DNA of 64,000 bases from JAIEPX01 sp963725255 (GCA_963725255.1 CAVRXV010000005.1:124001-188000), one strand, 5' to 3'. Shown: positions 46,555-56,465, numbered from the stretch's first letter. Notes: generated from the sequence alone by a model not told the origin. A program made the numbers and translations.

Positions 46555-47913
46555 ATGAATTTACATATTATTATTCTTGCGGCGGGCAAAGGCCAGCGCA
46601 TGTTCTCCAAACTTCCCAAAGTATTACACAAAATAGCAGGAAAACCTTTGCTGCAACATGTGATTGAAACAGCGCAAAAACTCGATCCAAAACGTATTCA
46701 TGTTGTGTACGGAAACGGTGGAACTATTATTCCAGAACAATTTTCTCAGTTTGATGTTGAATGGGTACACCAACCCGAACAATTAGGCACCGCTGATGCT
46801 GTACGTCATGCATTACCTTCGATCCCCGATATCGCAAAAGTATTAATATTATATGGTGATGTTCCACTCATCAGTGTGTCAACATTGGAAGAAGTAGTTG
46901 ACGCGAGTCAAGAAGGCTTATGTCTTTTGATGGCTGAAGTCGATGAGCCTACAGGACTAGGAAGAATTATTCGAGATGCGAAAGAAGAAGTGATTGGAAT
47001 TGTTGAAGAAAAAGATGCCACCCAAGAACAGCTTGAGATCAGCGAAATTTATTCGGGAATACTTTCGACAACGGCAAATTATCTAAAAAAATGGTTACCT
47101 CAAATCGAAAGAAAAAATCAACAAAATGAATTCTATCTCACTGATGTTGTGCGGCTTGCTGTAAGAGATAAATTACCCATTCTGGATTTTTGTCCGTATT
47201 ACGAATGGGAAATTATGGGCATTAATAATCGTGCGGAATTAGCTGTTGCAGAGCGCATTTTTCAAATTACGCAAGCTGAACAATTAATGAAAAAAGGCGT
47301 TACGTTTTTTGATCCCGAACGATTTGATCTGCGTGGTGAATTAGAAGTCGGGCAAGATGTTACCATTGATGTGAATGTGATTATTGAAGGAAAAGTTAAA
47401 ATTGGCAATGAGTGTACTATAGAATCAGGCTGCGTCATTCGAAACGCTGAAATTGGTGATCGTGTGCATATAAAAGCGTTTAGCCATTTAGATGATGTAA
47501 AAATCGAAAATGAATGTCAGGTAGGACCTTTTGCACGATTACGGCCAGGAACTCAATTAGCCACTGGCGCGAGAATTGGAAACTTCGTCGAAGTGAAAAA
47601 TACCAAATTAGGTGCAAACTCAAAAGCTAATCATCTCACTTATTTAGGCGATGCCACCATCGGCGATCATGTGAATATTGGTGCAGGCACAATCACCTGC
47701 AATTACGATGGCGCCAATAAATTCGCTACAATCATAGAGGATTATGCGTTCATCGGCTCCAACACCGAACTCGTTGCACCACTCACCATCGGTTCTTACG
47801 CCACCATCGGCGCAGGTTCCACCATCACCAAAGACGCCCCTCCTCACCAACTCACCTTAACGCGCGGTGTTCAAAAATCAATCGAAGGTTGGAAGCGACC
47901 AGAGAAGAAATAA
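46555..47913 (+). CDS. glmU: Bifunctional UDP-N-acetylglucosamine pyrophosphorylase / glucosamine-1-phosphate acetyltransferase
   Basis: The product has 452 residues, normal length. N-terminal uridyltransferase: 'IILAAGKGQRMFSKLPKVLHKIAGKPLLQHVIETA', 'LGTADAVRHAL' and 'ILYGDVPLI'. C-terminal left-handed beta-helix with hexapeptide repeats: 'GNFVEVKNTKLGANSKANHLTYLGDATIG', 'NIGAGTITCNYDGANKF' and 'GSNTELVAPL'. It makes UDP-GlcNAc for peptidoglycan and LPS. Start behind AGAAGGAAACGCAG. In many relatives glmS follows; here a stand-alone ATPase does. Confidence 0.97.
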   Translation: MNLHIIILAAGKGQRMFSKLPKVLHKIAGKPLLQHVIETAQKLDPKRIHVVYGNGGTIIPEQFSQFDVEWVHQPEQLGTADAVRHALPSIPDIAKVLILYGDVPLISVSTLEEVVDASQEGLCLLMAEVDEPTGLGRIIRDAKEEVIGIVEEKDATQEQLEISEIYSGILSTTANYLKKWLPQIERKNQQNEFYLTDVVRLAVRDKLPILDFCPYYEWEIMGINNRAELAVAERIFQITQAEQLMKKGVTFFDPERFDLRGELEVGQDVTIDVNVIIEGKVKIGNECTIESGCVIRNAEIGDRVHIKAFSHLDDVKIENECQVGPFARLRPGTQLATGARIGNFVEVKNTKLGANSKANHLTYLGDATIGDHVNIGAGTITCNYDGANKFATIIEDYAFIGSNTELVAPLTIGSYATIGAGSTITKDAPPHQLTLTRGVQKSIEGWKRPEKK

Positions 47914-48003
47914 AGAGCCCCTCAGTCAAGTCAACAGTTACTATGTCCATAATGAGTCCTTTTGATGCTTCTATTTAGATAAACTCGCTACGTTAGGATA
48001 TAC

Positions 48004-48089
48004 CCCTACAAATTGACATTTGCATATTTGTAGGGAAATGTTATAATGCTCTATATCCCTACAAATCGACATATGCATATATAGAGAGG
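48004..48089 (+). promoter_or_regulatory. Operator-like inverted repeats around the promoter of the DUF234 ATPase
   Basis: Repeat 1 (48004-48035): CCCTACAAAT and its exact complement ATTTGTAGGG around 12 bases. Repeat 2 (48057-48089) begins with the same CCCTACAAAT and continues with similar spacer bases and a weaker right arm. The starts are 53 bp apart, about five helical turns. TTGCAT (48020-48025, inside repeat 1) and TATAAT (48042-48047) are spaced 16 bp, so repeat 1 covers the -35 and repeat 2 covers the early leader. A dimeric repressor would shut this promoter. Confidence 0.75.
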
Positions 48090-48097
48090 ACTGCTAA

Positions 48098-49531
48098 ATG
48101 ACAGTGTTTATAGGCCGAGAGCCAGAGTTACAGGGTCTCGAGGAAGAGTTTTCGGCTAACCGGGCCAGTTTGGTGGTCTTAAATGGTCGAAGACGGATTG
48201 GTAAAACTTCTTTAATCGAGGAGTTTAGTAAGCCATATACCTTGTATAAATTTACGGGATTGGCACCTTTTCCTGGTATAACTGGTGAAGACCAACGTAA
48301 AGAGTTTGTTCGTAAATTACAAGAATCGTTTGGATTATATGGGATCAGTAGTGATGATTGGGCGACACTCTTTACCCTTTTAGCTAAGCAAGTTGAGGGT
48401 CAGAAAGTAATTATTCTTTTTGATGAAATATCTTGGATGGCGATAGGGGACGCAAGTTTTTTGAGTAAGTTAAAAACAATCTGGGATGATTTTTTTTCAA
48501 AAAATGATCAATTAATGCTAGTGCTTTGTGGGTCAGTGTCATCCTGGATAGAAAAAAATATCTTAAGTAATACGGGGTACTTGGGTAGGCCATCTTGGAT
48601 AATTCGATTGGAAGAATTACCACTTAATCAATGTAATGAATTTTGGGGTGAGTCAAAATCTCATATCACCGCGTTTGAAAAGCTCAAAATGCTGGCGATT
48701 ACAGGAGGAGTACCTCGATACCTGGAATTAATTGATCCTAAATTGACAGCAGAACAAAATATTCAACGATTATGCTTTAATAAGAACGGCCCTCTTTACA
48801 AAGAATTTAAGTATATCTTTAGCGATATATACGGAAAGAAGAGTGATAGGTATCAAGGAATTGTTCAATGTCTTGCAGATGGTGCGAAAACACGCAAAGA
48901 AATCAGTAAGGTACTTGGAATAGATGAGTCAGGTGATTTGAGCGATTATTTGAGTGACTTAGTGTTGGGTGGATTTATTCAGCGGGATTATACATGGAGT
49001 CTTAAAACAGGTAAGGCGTCCAAATTAAGTCAGTACCGCTTGAAAGATAATTACACCCGTTTTTATCTAAAATACATTTTGCCAAATGCACATAATATAG
49101 AAAAAGATTTATTTGCCGATACCGCAGTGTCAAGTTTGCGAGGTTGGAATAGTATAATTGCATTACAATTTGAAAGTTTGATCTGTAATAATCTTGAATT
49201 ACTTCTTAAAAGACTGCGAGTTGCTAAACATGATGTAATATTTTCTAATCCATATTTTCAACGTAAAACAGCGAGACTGAATCCATTACAAATCGATTAT
49301 TTAATTCAAGTGAAGCAAGATACAGTGTATATTTGTGAAATAAAGTTCAATCGAAATCTAATTCAGAAGGAAGTTATTGAAGAGATGAGAAGAAAAGCAA
49401 ATAAACTTGTTTTGCCAAAACACATCTCTAAACGATTTGTACTAATCCATGTTAATGGTGTTTCAGATGAATTAGTAGATGAGCAGTTTTTTCAATATAT
49501 TATTGATTTTGGTGAGCTTATGGGTTTATAA
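48098..49531 (+). CDS. Stand-alone AAA ATPase with wHTH and PD-(D/E)XK-like domain (ATPase_2/DUF234 type)
   Basis: The product has 477 residues and starts behind GAGAGGA. Residues 1-230: 'FIGREPELQGLEEEF', Walker A 'LNGRRRIGKTSLIEEF', Walker B 'VIILFDEISWM' and sensor 'LVLCGSVSSWIEKNI'. Residues about 245-310 form a winged helix ('IVQCLADGAKTRKEISKVLGI', 'LSDYLSDLVLGGFIQRD'). Residues about 355-470 fit the DUF234 nuclease-like domain: 'FESLICNNLE', 'LQIDYLIQV' and 'VYICEIKF' give D...E-x-K. This type is common in archaea, sporadic in bacteria, and of unknown role. Its own wHTH could bind the palindromes upstream. Confidence 0.9.
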   Translation: MTVFIGREPELQGLEEEFSANRASLVVLNGRRRIGKTSLIEEFSKPYTLYKFTGLAPFPGITGEDQRKEFVRKLQESFGLYGISSDDWATLFTLLAKQVEGQKVIILFDEISWMAIGDASFLSKLKTIWDDFFSKNDQLMLVLCGSVSSWIEKNILSNTGYLGRPSWIIRLEELPLNQCNEFWGESKSHITAFEKLKMLAITGGVPRYLELIDPKLTAEQNIQRLCFNKNGPLYKEFKYIFSDIYGKKSDRYQGIVQCLADGAKTRKEISKVLGIDESGDLSDYLSDLVLGGFIQRDYTWSLKTGKASKLSQYRLKDNYTRFYLKYILPNAHNIEKDLFADTAVSSLRGWNSIIALQFESLICNNLELLLKRLRVAKHDVIFSNPYFQRKTARLNPLQIDYLIQVKQDTVYICEIKFNRNLIQKEVIEEMRRKANKLVLPKHISKRFVLIHVNGVSDELVDEQFFQYIIDFGELMGL

Positions 49532-49688
49532 CTAAATGCCCTCTTGACTTTTGCTGAAAAATATGATCTAATCATTTAAAGTTAATATGATTTTGGTGAT
49601 GTAATGCAGTTATCGGTAATAACAATTCAGCGTCTAAATATCGTAGCTAAAGCGATGACGATTAATTATGTTTATATTCCTCCCTATT

Positions 49689-49708
49689 TTACCCAGTTTA
49701 CTGGGTAA
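49689..49708 (+). terminator. Possible terminator hairpin
   Basis: TTACCCAG and CTGGGTAA pair around TTTA, followed after six bases by GATTTTTTC. It lies 157 bp downstream of the ATPase stop. The rest of the 49532-49825 spacer shows no gene. Confidence 0.45.
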
Positions 49709-49825
49709 TCATTGATTTTTTCACATTTTAATTCATTTATTTTTCTAATTTAATTATTCGAGTGTCGCTCATTGAGTGTTTTTGCTTGTGGCAGAATGCA
49801 CTCGAAACAAATAGAGGTATATATC

Positions 49826-50092
49826 ATGAAAGCAAAATTAGTAAAGACATCATTGTTAGGTATTGCTGGTGTAGGATTATGGCAATTGAATAAGTCAGCT
49901 GAGCGTGACGAGTTGGCACAGCTAGAGCGCCTCAATAATCCACAATCACAACAAGATTGTTGGCGGAGTGAGCTCATCCTGAAAGGATTAGGTGGTGCTA
50001 ACTGTAAAGACAATTTAGATGAGTGTTGTCAGCGTCGGTTAGAGCTTAAGACCTTAGACACTGAAACAAAGTCATCATTGAAAAAAATATAG
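49826..50092 (+). CDS. Small protein with N-terminal hydrophobic segment
   Basis: The start is ATG 49826 behind AGAGG; an upstream in-frame ATG at 49772 has no ribosome-binding site. The product has 88 residues. Residues 5-22 ('LVKTSLLGIAGVGLWQL') form a membrane anchor or uncleaved signal. The rest is polar with four Cys in 'QQDCWRSE', 'NCKDNLDECCQRR', which suggests metal binding or disulfides. A strong terminator follows 12 bp after the stop, which supports a real transcript. No family recognised. Confidence 0.6.
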   Translation: MKAKLVKTSLLGIAGVGLWQLNKSAERDELAQLERLNNPQSQQDCWRSELILKGLGGANCKDNLDECCQRRLELKTLDTETKSSLKKI

Positions 50093-50104
50093 GGATATAA
50101 TGTT

Positions 50105-50136
50105 ATGGCCGCTTAGTAGATAAGCGGCCATTTTTA
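50105..50136 (+). terminator. Rho-independent terminator
   Basis: ATGGCCGCTTA and TAAGCGGCCAT pair perfectly (11 bp) around GTAGA and are followed by TTTTTAATAG. This is the strongest terminator in the window. Confidence 0.9.
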
Positions 50137-50265
50137 ATAGATGATTATTTTCAAAGAATGATCAATCAATACGGGCTGACTAAACTATAGCATATTATTA
50201 CTGGGTTTAGAAAAAACAGAACAAGAACTGCTATAATTAAGATATGTAGTATTGGAGCGACAGGT

Positions 50266-51048
50266 ATGGTGCAATTCAAAGATAAATGGGCTTTAATTAC
50301 TGGCGCATCGTCTGGGCTTGGGAAGGTGTTTGCAGAAAGACTTTCGGCTGCAGGTGCTAAGCTAGTGCTAGTGGCTCGAAGTGAAGAGGTTTTAAAAGAC
50401 CTCGCGTCTTTGCTTAAGCATGAGCATAATACTGAATCAATAATTATCGTCAAAGATTTATCAAAGCCAAATGCAGCTCAAGAAGTATTTGCCGAAGTTA
50501 AAAATGCTGGTGTCACAATTGATGTTTTAATTAATGATGCTGGGTTTGGTACTTACGGTCATTTTCACACCACAGACCTCGTTCGTAATGAACAAATGTT
50601 AATGGTTAATATTGTCGCATTAACGGAATTAACTCATTTATTTTTACCCGATATGGTCGTTAAAAAATCGGGTGTTGTTATTAATATTTCAAGCTTAGCA
50701 GCCTTTGTTCCCATGCCGAGTTTTGCAGTCTACTGTGCTTCAAAAGCCTATGTTCGTTTGTTTACTGAAATTCTTTGGAGTGAATATCAGAATGATGGCG
50801 TTCAATTTCTCTGTGTATGCCCCGGATCTACCGATACCAATTTTTTTAGAAATGCCGAAATGAAACCCAGTCAACGCATATTGGCAAGTCCAGATAAAGT
50901 GGTTGATCAAGCACTAAAAGCATTAGAAAAAAATAAAGTATATGTAGTTTGCGGGCCATTTTCTAATAAAATATTCGCTCAACTCAGGCGATTCTTCACT
51001 CGAAAATTCCTGGCTAAAATAGTAAAAGCAAAAACAAAAAGAAGATAG
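50266..51048 (+). CDS. Short-chain dehydrogenase/reductase (SDR)
   Basis: The product has 260 residues. Cofactor loop 'ALITGASSGLGKVFAERL' (T-G-x3-G-x-G), an NNAG variant 'LINDAGFGTYG', catalytic Ser 'VVINISSLAAFVP' and Y-x3-K 'YCASKAYVRLF'. It resembles DltE/YqjQ-type classical SDRs of unknown substrate. The last residues are basic ('RKFLAKIVKAKTKRR'). It is convergent with the 1319-residue coiled-coil protein gene, with a 3-bp gap. Confidence 0.93.
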   Translation: MVQFKDKWALITGASSGLGKVFAERLSAAGAKLVLVARSEEVLKDLASLLKHEHNTESIIIVKDLSKPNAAQEVFAEVKNAGVTIDVLINDAGFGTYGHFHTTDLVRNEQMLMVNIVALTELTHLFLPDMVVKKSGVVINISSLAAFVPMPSFAVYCASKAYVRLFTEILWSEYQNDGVQFLCVCPGSTDTNFFRNAEMKPSQRILASPDKVVDQALKALEKNKVYVVCGPFSNKIFAQLRRFFTRKFLAKIVKAKTKRR

Positions 51049-51051
51049 TTA

Positions 51052-54000
51052 TTATTTACCGAGATGATTTTTGGAAACGTCAGATTTGAGATCCTGAGGT
51101 TGACTCTCTGTTTTGTTGGCGTCTGTAAGACCTTTAGGTTGAGCATGAAACCCGGTTTTTCTTGCAGCAGCGTAAGAGCTTGAGAGATCTTCGTTTGGTT
51201 TTACGCGTTTTGGTTGATGTTCATCTTCAGATGACTGTGTATCATCTAACTCTGACTCTGACTCATCACCTGTGAATATTGTTAATGTTGGTTCAGTGCC
51301 AGCATCTTTATGATCTGAAACAGCTTTGCGTTTAGATTCCTTCGGAGCAGTGCTTTCGATATTTGAAGAAGAAATATCAGTAAATGTGAACAGTGCTTTG
51401 AATGCAAGTACGAAAGTATCGAGGAGGTCTGCGATGAATTTTAGTACAGAGATAAATAATTGTGCAAAGAACCCGTGTTCAATTACTTCAGGAGCAGTCG
51501 GTGGTGTGACTTTACGTTCAAGATCTCTTTCGGTTTCACGAATCTCTGCTTTGACTTCAGCGACGTCACGCTTTGCAATGCCAAGATGCGATTCACCGGC
51601 AAGCTTATCTGCTTCAGCAGCCAATTCTTGGGCTTCTAGAGATAACCTTTTAGCGTTATTAGCAAGTTCTAAAGTTTTTAGGGAAGGTTGTTGAGTATCA
51701 TCTAATTTAATCTGGTCGATCACTGTTTGTGCTTCATCAGCTTTTGCTTTAGCTTCTGCGGTTTTAATAGCAGCTTCGTCGGCTTTATGTGCGTTTTCGA
51801 TGAGTGTTTTTTGATGATCTCGAACGACAGCTATTCGGAAGCGAATGGAAGCCTTTTGATCTTCGATAGCTTGTAGTTCTTTAGGTAAAGATTTTTGTAG
51901 ATAATTATATCGGATGCCGATTTGCTCGCGAAGCATATTGAATAATTTCACTTCTCTGCTGTTGCCCGCTTTTAAGGCTTCATAATTTTGAATTAAAGTT
52001 TTTACTATGGGCGAAAACTCATCTATTGTCTTTTGATCACCTAATAAAGTAATTTGGCGCTTGACTGATTCGAACAAATCTAAATTTGATAAAGTTTTAA
52101 TCGTTCCTTTCAATACATTACGCCATTTAGTAAGAATCGGAAGTTGTTTTGATAACTTTTGTAACTCCAATTCTCTTGCTTCTAACTTAGATAATTGCTC
52201 TTCGCCGTCTGCTAAAAATTGATTTCTTTGAGCATTACGAGATTTAAGAAATGCATTGTCATCTACTAGAGAAATTTCTACGCCCAGATTCTCATGTTGT
52301 GCTTGATATATATCAACAATTGGTTGAATTCGGTTGGTGAGCACACCTTGACTAAGCCCGATGGTTTGTTCGTACCGATCACCTTGTTTCATTAATTCTA
52401 ACAGGAGCGGATTAATTTTAGTGTTAACGTACGTATTTGCAACACTAATGAGTTGATCTTTCAGTCCACATAGTTGAGTGTGAGTACTGGTTAAATCCAA
52501 TTCATTCAGTGATGTGACAAAGGTACTAATGCTGGATACTGCAGTTGGTAAGTCGAAATAAGATCTTTGCAAGTAGTTGTTAACGTCATCGGTAGCAACA
52601 GCCATATGATGAAGTGCATTCAAAAGTGTTTTAGCATCACTAACGATAGCAGTATCATCAGGTTGTTTTTCATAAAGCCCGTGTTCATTTGGTTTGAAGC
52701 GTGTTGCGAAGTCTTCTTTGAAATAGTCTTTAATAAATTGTTCTGTTAGTTCTTTAATATAATTCATTTGTTCAACATAAGGCTTGAGATCAACGTTTGC
52801 TGAACCTTGGGTTGGTTTAAAATCGATATAAGTATAAGCCCATTCAGAAAGTGAAAGGGTATAATTAATGAAGCTAGTAAAATCTTGCTCGGTGTTGGCA
52901 ACCGTAGATACTGCAGAATCAGCGTTTACTTTTAAGTTCAGGCCAGATTTAAGATCAGTTGATAATTCCTCACCAAGTGATTTTGCTTGAGTTGACATCT
53001 TACCAAAGAATATACTGGCAAGTTTCATCTGTTGTGAATAATTTAGATGGAAACGAGAAGCAATGTCTTTGAGCAATGAAGCTTGTGTTAAAGCTGAATA
53101 ATAGGAGGTTTCAGATGCGTGGAATGTTTTCTCTAATACCGTTAATGCAGATAAAAGATTTTTCATATCCTGAATATGTTTTGGATCGTCTGGTAAAATT
53201 TCAAAGATGCCATCTTTGTTTGTCTTATTGAAATTTGCGACAACTGACTCTGAGAAGAAAGCATTGATGTTTCCCAGAATGAATTGACGAAATTCTTTAG
53301 CAACATCCGCGAGCTTGAAGTTTCTGGAATTTATATCCTTGCTATGTGCTGCAAGATCCTCGAGAGAGATAGGCTCAAGTGTAATACCTTGAGTATTAAT
53401 TGCGGATGATTGCTGGGCTGCCTCTTTTAAAAATTCGATGCGTTGTTGAATTTGATCAACTGATTCAGCAAAATTTTCGGGGTTAAAACCCACTGCAGTA
53501 ACATAGGCAGTAAGATGGGTTTTAAAAAACTCAGCTTCTTCCAAATTAAGCTCAGCAATTTGCTTATTAGTGACTAGCTCATTGACACGTCCGAAATTAA
53601 TACTACCGATAGATGATTTTAGCATGTTTTTATGAGCTTCAATATCGGAGAGCTGTTTGCGCACTTGATCATGTACTTGATTTTGAATTAACACTTGTTC
53701 GTAGCCCAAGATATCAATGTCATCGTAATTATCAACGGCGGACATTCCTTCAATAGGCTGCTTAATTTGGTTGGTGAATTTTAATGCTAGTTCTTCTGGC
53801 AATTGTAATAGCGGGATTGCGTGTTTCAATATTGCAAGATCAGAAGGGCTAAAATTAAAAAGAGGTTTTCTGGCGTTTAATAATGAGAGGACTTTATCAA
53901 GCTTTTCTTGAAGTTGTAGAGTTTTGTTTAATTGAAGCGCAGTATCTTCACTGGCTTTTTTGCGAAGAGTTTGTCTTTCTAAAAGAAACAACCGTTTCTC

Positions 54001-55011
54001 ATCGTCAGATAATTCCATGCCGATGTTATTTGCAAATGAAATATAACGTTGAGCAAATGGAATAATTTGATCTAATAAATAACCAGGAACAAGTCCTGTT
54101 TCATTTTCTATTTTGATTGCGCTTAATAGGGCTTCGCGAATAACAGGAATTAATTTTCTCGCCTTGTCATGAATCTCATTTCTCATTTTTTCTGATGTGT
54201 TCAGTATGGCAGGGCTTAAAGAATAGATTGCGCCGATCACTTCTTTGTATTTAACTAATCCTTCTACTAAACCGCCAAAAAACTGACCCTTTTCTGCATT
54301 GAGTTTGAAATTCAGCGCTTCGTTTAAGTAGTCTAGTGAGTTGGCAATTCTTTTGACGGATGTGAGAACTTCACCATCGGCTTGAGGATTCAAAACATAG
54401 CGTTCCTCACTATCTTTAGCTTCTAATTTGCTTCCTAAATCGGGAGCAGAAACAGCGAGCGCACCCTCAAAAACTTGTCTATTGGATGGTTCGCGTTCTT
54501 GGCTTTTATTCAATGCTACATTTAAGTCACTCACAACATCGCCGAGTTTTTCGATAGCAACAGAACTAGCGCCCGTTATTTCTTTGGTGAGTTTTGTAAG
54601 TTCAGGGAGAGTTTTGGTAAGCGCTTCGAATGATATGCGATCATGGTTACGTAAAATAGCAATCAAGTTTTTAGTTTCAGGGCTAGCTTTCATATCAAAG
54701 TGTTCTAATGTCAAAAGGATATGGTTTGCAATAACTGAAAGCTCTTCTACGTCATTAAGATCATTGGCATTGGATTTGGAATAGGCGGTGATAGCACGTT
54801 CCACTAAGAACATTAGATTTAGGAAAGCCTGAAGATTTCTGATGTAAGCAGGGGTAGACGATTCGATAAGCATTAACTGGCTGTTTCCTTGCATCTTATT
54901 GAAATGTTGAGCAAGTACGGGATTGAGATTTTCGCGCAAAAACGCTAATGCCGTGCGGTGGTAGTCACCCAAGGTCTTTGCGGTCTGCTCCATATTTCGA
55001 TTCTTGTTCAT
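51052..55011 (-). CDS. Giant coiled-coil protein with repeated module and NLS-like tail
   Basis: The product has 1319 residues. At least two, perhaps four, diverged copies of a roughly 90-residue module occur near residues 45, 205, 605 and 785. The best pair reads 'GIFEILPDDPKHIQDMKNLLSAL' and 'GLYEKQPDDTAIVSDAKTLLNAL'. Residues about 950-1190 are long Ala/Glu/Lys/Gln coiled coils. A hydrophobic patch near 1200 ('FFAQLFISVLKFIADLLDTFVLAFKALF') may touch membranes. The tail (about 1230-1319) is Asp/Glu/Ser-rich with 'SKRKAV' and 'QPKRVKPNED', which resemble nuclear localisation signals. The layout recalls large Legionella coiled-coil effectors; no homology is claimed. Confidence 0.7.
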   Translation of the reverse strand: MNKNRNMEQTAKTLGDYHRTALAFLRENLNPVLAQHFNKMQGNSQLMLIESSTPAYIRNLQAFLNLMFLVERAITAYSKSNANDLNDVEELSVIANHILLTLEHFDMKASPETKNLIAILRNHDRISFEALTKTLPELTKLTKEITGASSVAIEKLGDVVSDLNVALNKSQEREPSNRQVFEGALAVSAPDLGSKLEAKDSEERYVLNPQADGEVLTSVKRIANSLDYLNEALNFKLNAEKGQFFGGLVEGLVKYKEVIGAIYSLSPAILNTSEKMRNEIHDKARKLIPVIREALLSAIKIENETGLVPGYLLDQIIPFAQRYISFANNIGMELSDDEKRLFLLERQTLRKKASEDTALQLNKTLQLQEKLDKVLSLLNARKPLFNFSPSDLAILKHAIPLLQLPEELALKFTNQIKQPIEGMSAVDNYDDIDILGYEQVLIQNQVHDQVRKQLSDIEAHKNMLKSSIGSINFGRVNELVTNKQIAELNLEEAEFFKTHLTAYVTAVGFNPENFAESVDQIQQRIEFLKEAAQQSSAINTQGITLEPISLEDLAAHSKDINSRNFKLADVAKEFRQFILGNINAFFSESVVANFNKTNKDGIFEILPDDPKHIQDMKNLLSALTVLEKTFHASETSYYSALTQASLLKDIASRFHLNYSQQMKLASIFFGKMSTQAKSLGEELSTDLKSGLNLKVNADSAVSTVANTEQDFTSFINYTLSLSEWAYTYIDFKPTQGSANVDLKPYVEQMNYIKELTEQFIKDYFKEDFATRFKPNEHGLYEKQPDDTAIVSDAKTLLNALHHMAVATDDVNNYLQRSYFDLPTAVSSISTFVTSLNELDLTSTHTQLCGLKDQLISVANTYVNTKINPLLLELMKQGDRYEQTIGLSQGVLTNRIQPIVDIYQAQHENLGVEISLVDDNAFLKSRNAQRNQFLADGEEQLSKLEARELELQKLSKQLPILTKWRNVLKGTIKTLSNLDLFESVKRQITLLGDQKTIDEFSPIVKTLIQNYEALKAGNSREVKLFNMLREQIGIRYNYLQKSLPKELQAIEDQKASIRFRIAVVRDHQKTLIENAHKADEAAIKTAEAKAKADEAQTVIDQIKLDDTQQPSLKTLELANNAKRLSLEAQELAAEADKLAGESHLGIAKRDVAEVKAEIRETERDLERKVTPPTAPEVIEHGFFAQLFISVLKFIADLLDTFVLAFKALFTFTDISSSNIESTAPKESKRKAVSDHKDAGTEPTLTIFTGDESESELDDTQSSEDEHQPKRVKPNEDLSSSYAAARKTGFHAQPKGLTDANKTESQPQDLKSDVSKNHLGK

Positions 55012-55364
55012 AAATCTATCTCAGTTTATACTTTAATTTTAGCACCTATTGGCTGTGCTTTCCAACCCTTAGCCTATCGTCTAGAAAGCATTATCTCACG
55101 CCAATATTAAGGCAGTCTTATCAACTACGAGATTGACAAATTTATCTAGCCCTGATCATACCCTATTATCCCCTTGATTTCAATCAGAATAATGCCATTT
55201 TTGGGGCCTTAGGACCTGTGAAAAGCGGCGGTTTTTAAGCTTTTTGCCTAATACGGTAGATTTTCAACTGCTTTATTAGCTCTATTAAAGCGCTATAGGT
55301 CCAGAGTGCCTTATTTCAGTACTCTGGAGCTATGATCACTATTTGTTGCGGGTTTGAGATGTTT
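55012..55364. other. Intergenic region between two minus-strand genes
   Basis: This 353-bp stretch contains no gene. CCAGAGT and ACTCTGG (55299-55327) can form a stem, but no T run follows in either orientation. Promoters for the 1319-residue protein should lie near 55020-55080; I cannot single one out. Confidence 0.5.
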
Positions 55365-56465
55365 TTATTGTGGTTTCGATGGTGAGAATGGTATGAAATG
55401 TTGATATTGATCATTTGTTTTAACAGTTCGATCGGTATTTGCAGTGGCTCTCGTGGAGGCCACGCCATCTCTTTGAACGGCTGCTACTAAAGGAGAAGTA
55501 GATTTACCAGTTAGGTCTAGTCCACCGGCAAAATCTGGTGCTGCGCGAGCAGTTAATAATGAATCGGAAGTTGCTTGAACAGCTTGCAGTGATTGAGTTG
55601 CATGAACAAGAACAGGTTGCATAGATTGAATAGTCGCTAGAAATTGTTGTTCTGCTGCTTGTGAAGTTAGTTGCGGAACAACAACACCTTCAACGGGTTG
55701 AGCAGATTGCTTTAATTCTTCTTTTGTTGCGAGTACAAACTCTTTTCCAAGAAGTTGTGAAAAAGAGGATAAAATGTTTATTAAAGAATCTTCTAATTCA
55801 GGTTTATAGAATTGAGAAACTGTTAAAGTTACTCCATAGTATTTACATCTTTGTTGTAAAGAGTCAAGAAAAGACGCTTCAAATAGTGTTGCTTGTGTAG
55901 TTTGATATCGAGTGACATATTGTGATGGTAATGCAGCTAATTGATAGTCTTTATCATTCAAGAATTCTTTAAGGCAGAAATGAACAAAATTGATAAATGG
56001 AATGTTTGATTTATAAACTTGATTAAAGCGATTACCTCGCTGAATTTTCAATTTAGCTTCAATTTGAAGATCTTTAACTTTGTGATATTTTGCATTATTA
56101 TCCGACAACTTGAGACTTTTTCTATCCAGGGACTCCAATAGTTCAAAGCTTCTCATGGGATTGTCAGAAAAATTTCGTGAACCATTCGTAACAGTAGTCT
56201 CTATTAGAGTTCTAATAAAGTGACTATCAAAAAATTTAAAAATATTATCTGACACAAATTTGACATCGTTAAGTGTGATTGTATCAGAATCTTGGTAGGA
56301 TTGGACTTTACTTAAAAAGCTTAGTGTAGAGTCAAATTGACTCGTAGGAATTCGAATTAAAAAATCGACTTCAGCAAGCTGGTCAGATTGAATTGTTATT
56401 GTTGTTATTGTGATATCTAATTCTACTACATATTTTGTTCCGAGATAATTTATTTCAACTTTCAT
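55365..56465 (-). CDS. Uncharacterised protein
   Basis: The product has 366 residues. The N-terminal 60 residues are strand-rich ('VEINYLGTKYVVELDITITTITI'). The middle is helical with no known motif. The last 100 residues are Gln/Ala/Ser/Thr-rich and probably disordered ('TSQAAEQQFLATIQSMQPVL'). No signal peptide or membrane segment. It shares orientation with the giant coiled-coil gene downstream, but a 353-bp gap makes a single transcript unlikely. Possibly another host-directed protein; no evidence beyond context. Confidence 0.6.
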   Translation of the reverse strand: MKVEINYLGTKYVVELDITITTITIQSDQLAEVDFLIRIPTSQFDSTLSFLSKVQSYQDSDTITLNDVKFVSDNIFKFFDSHFIRTLIETTVTNGSRNFSDNPMRSFELLESLDRKSLKLSDNNAKYHKVKDLQIEAKLKIQRGNRFNQVYKSNIPFINFVHFCLKEFLNDKDYQLAALPSQYVTRYQTTQATLFEASFLDSLQQRCKYYGVTLTVSQFYKPELEDSLINILSSFSQLLGKEFVLATKEELKQSAQPVEGVVVPQLTSQAAEQQFLATIQSMQPVLVHATQSLQAVQATSDSLLTARAAPDFAGGLDLTGKSTSPLVAAVQRDGVASTRATANTDRTVKTNDQYQHFIPFSPSKPQ

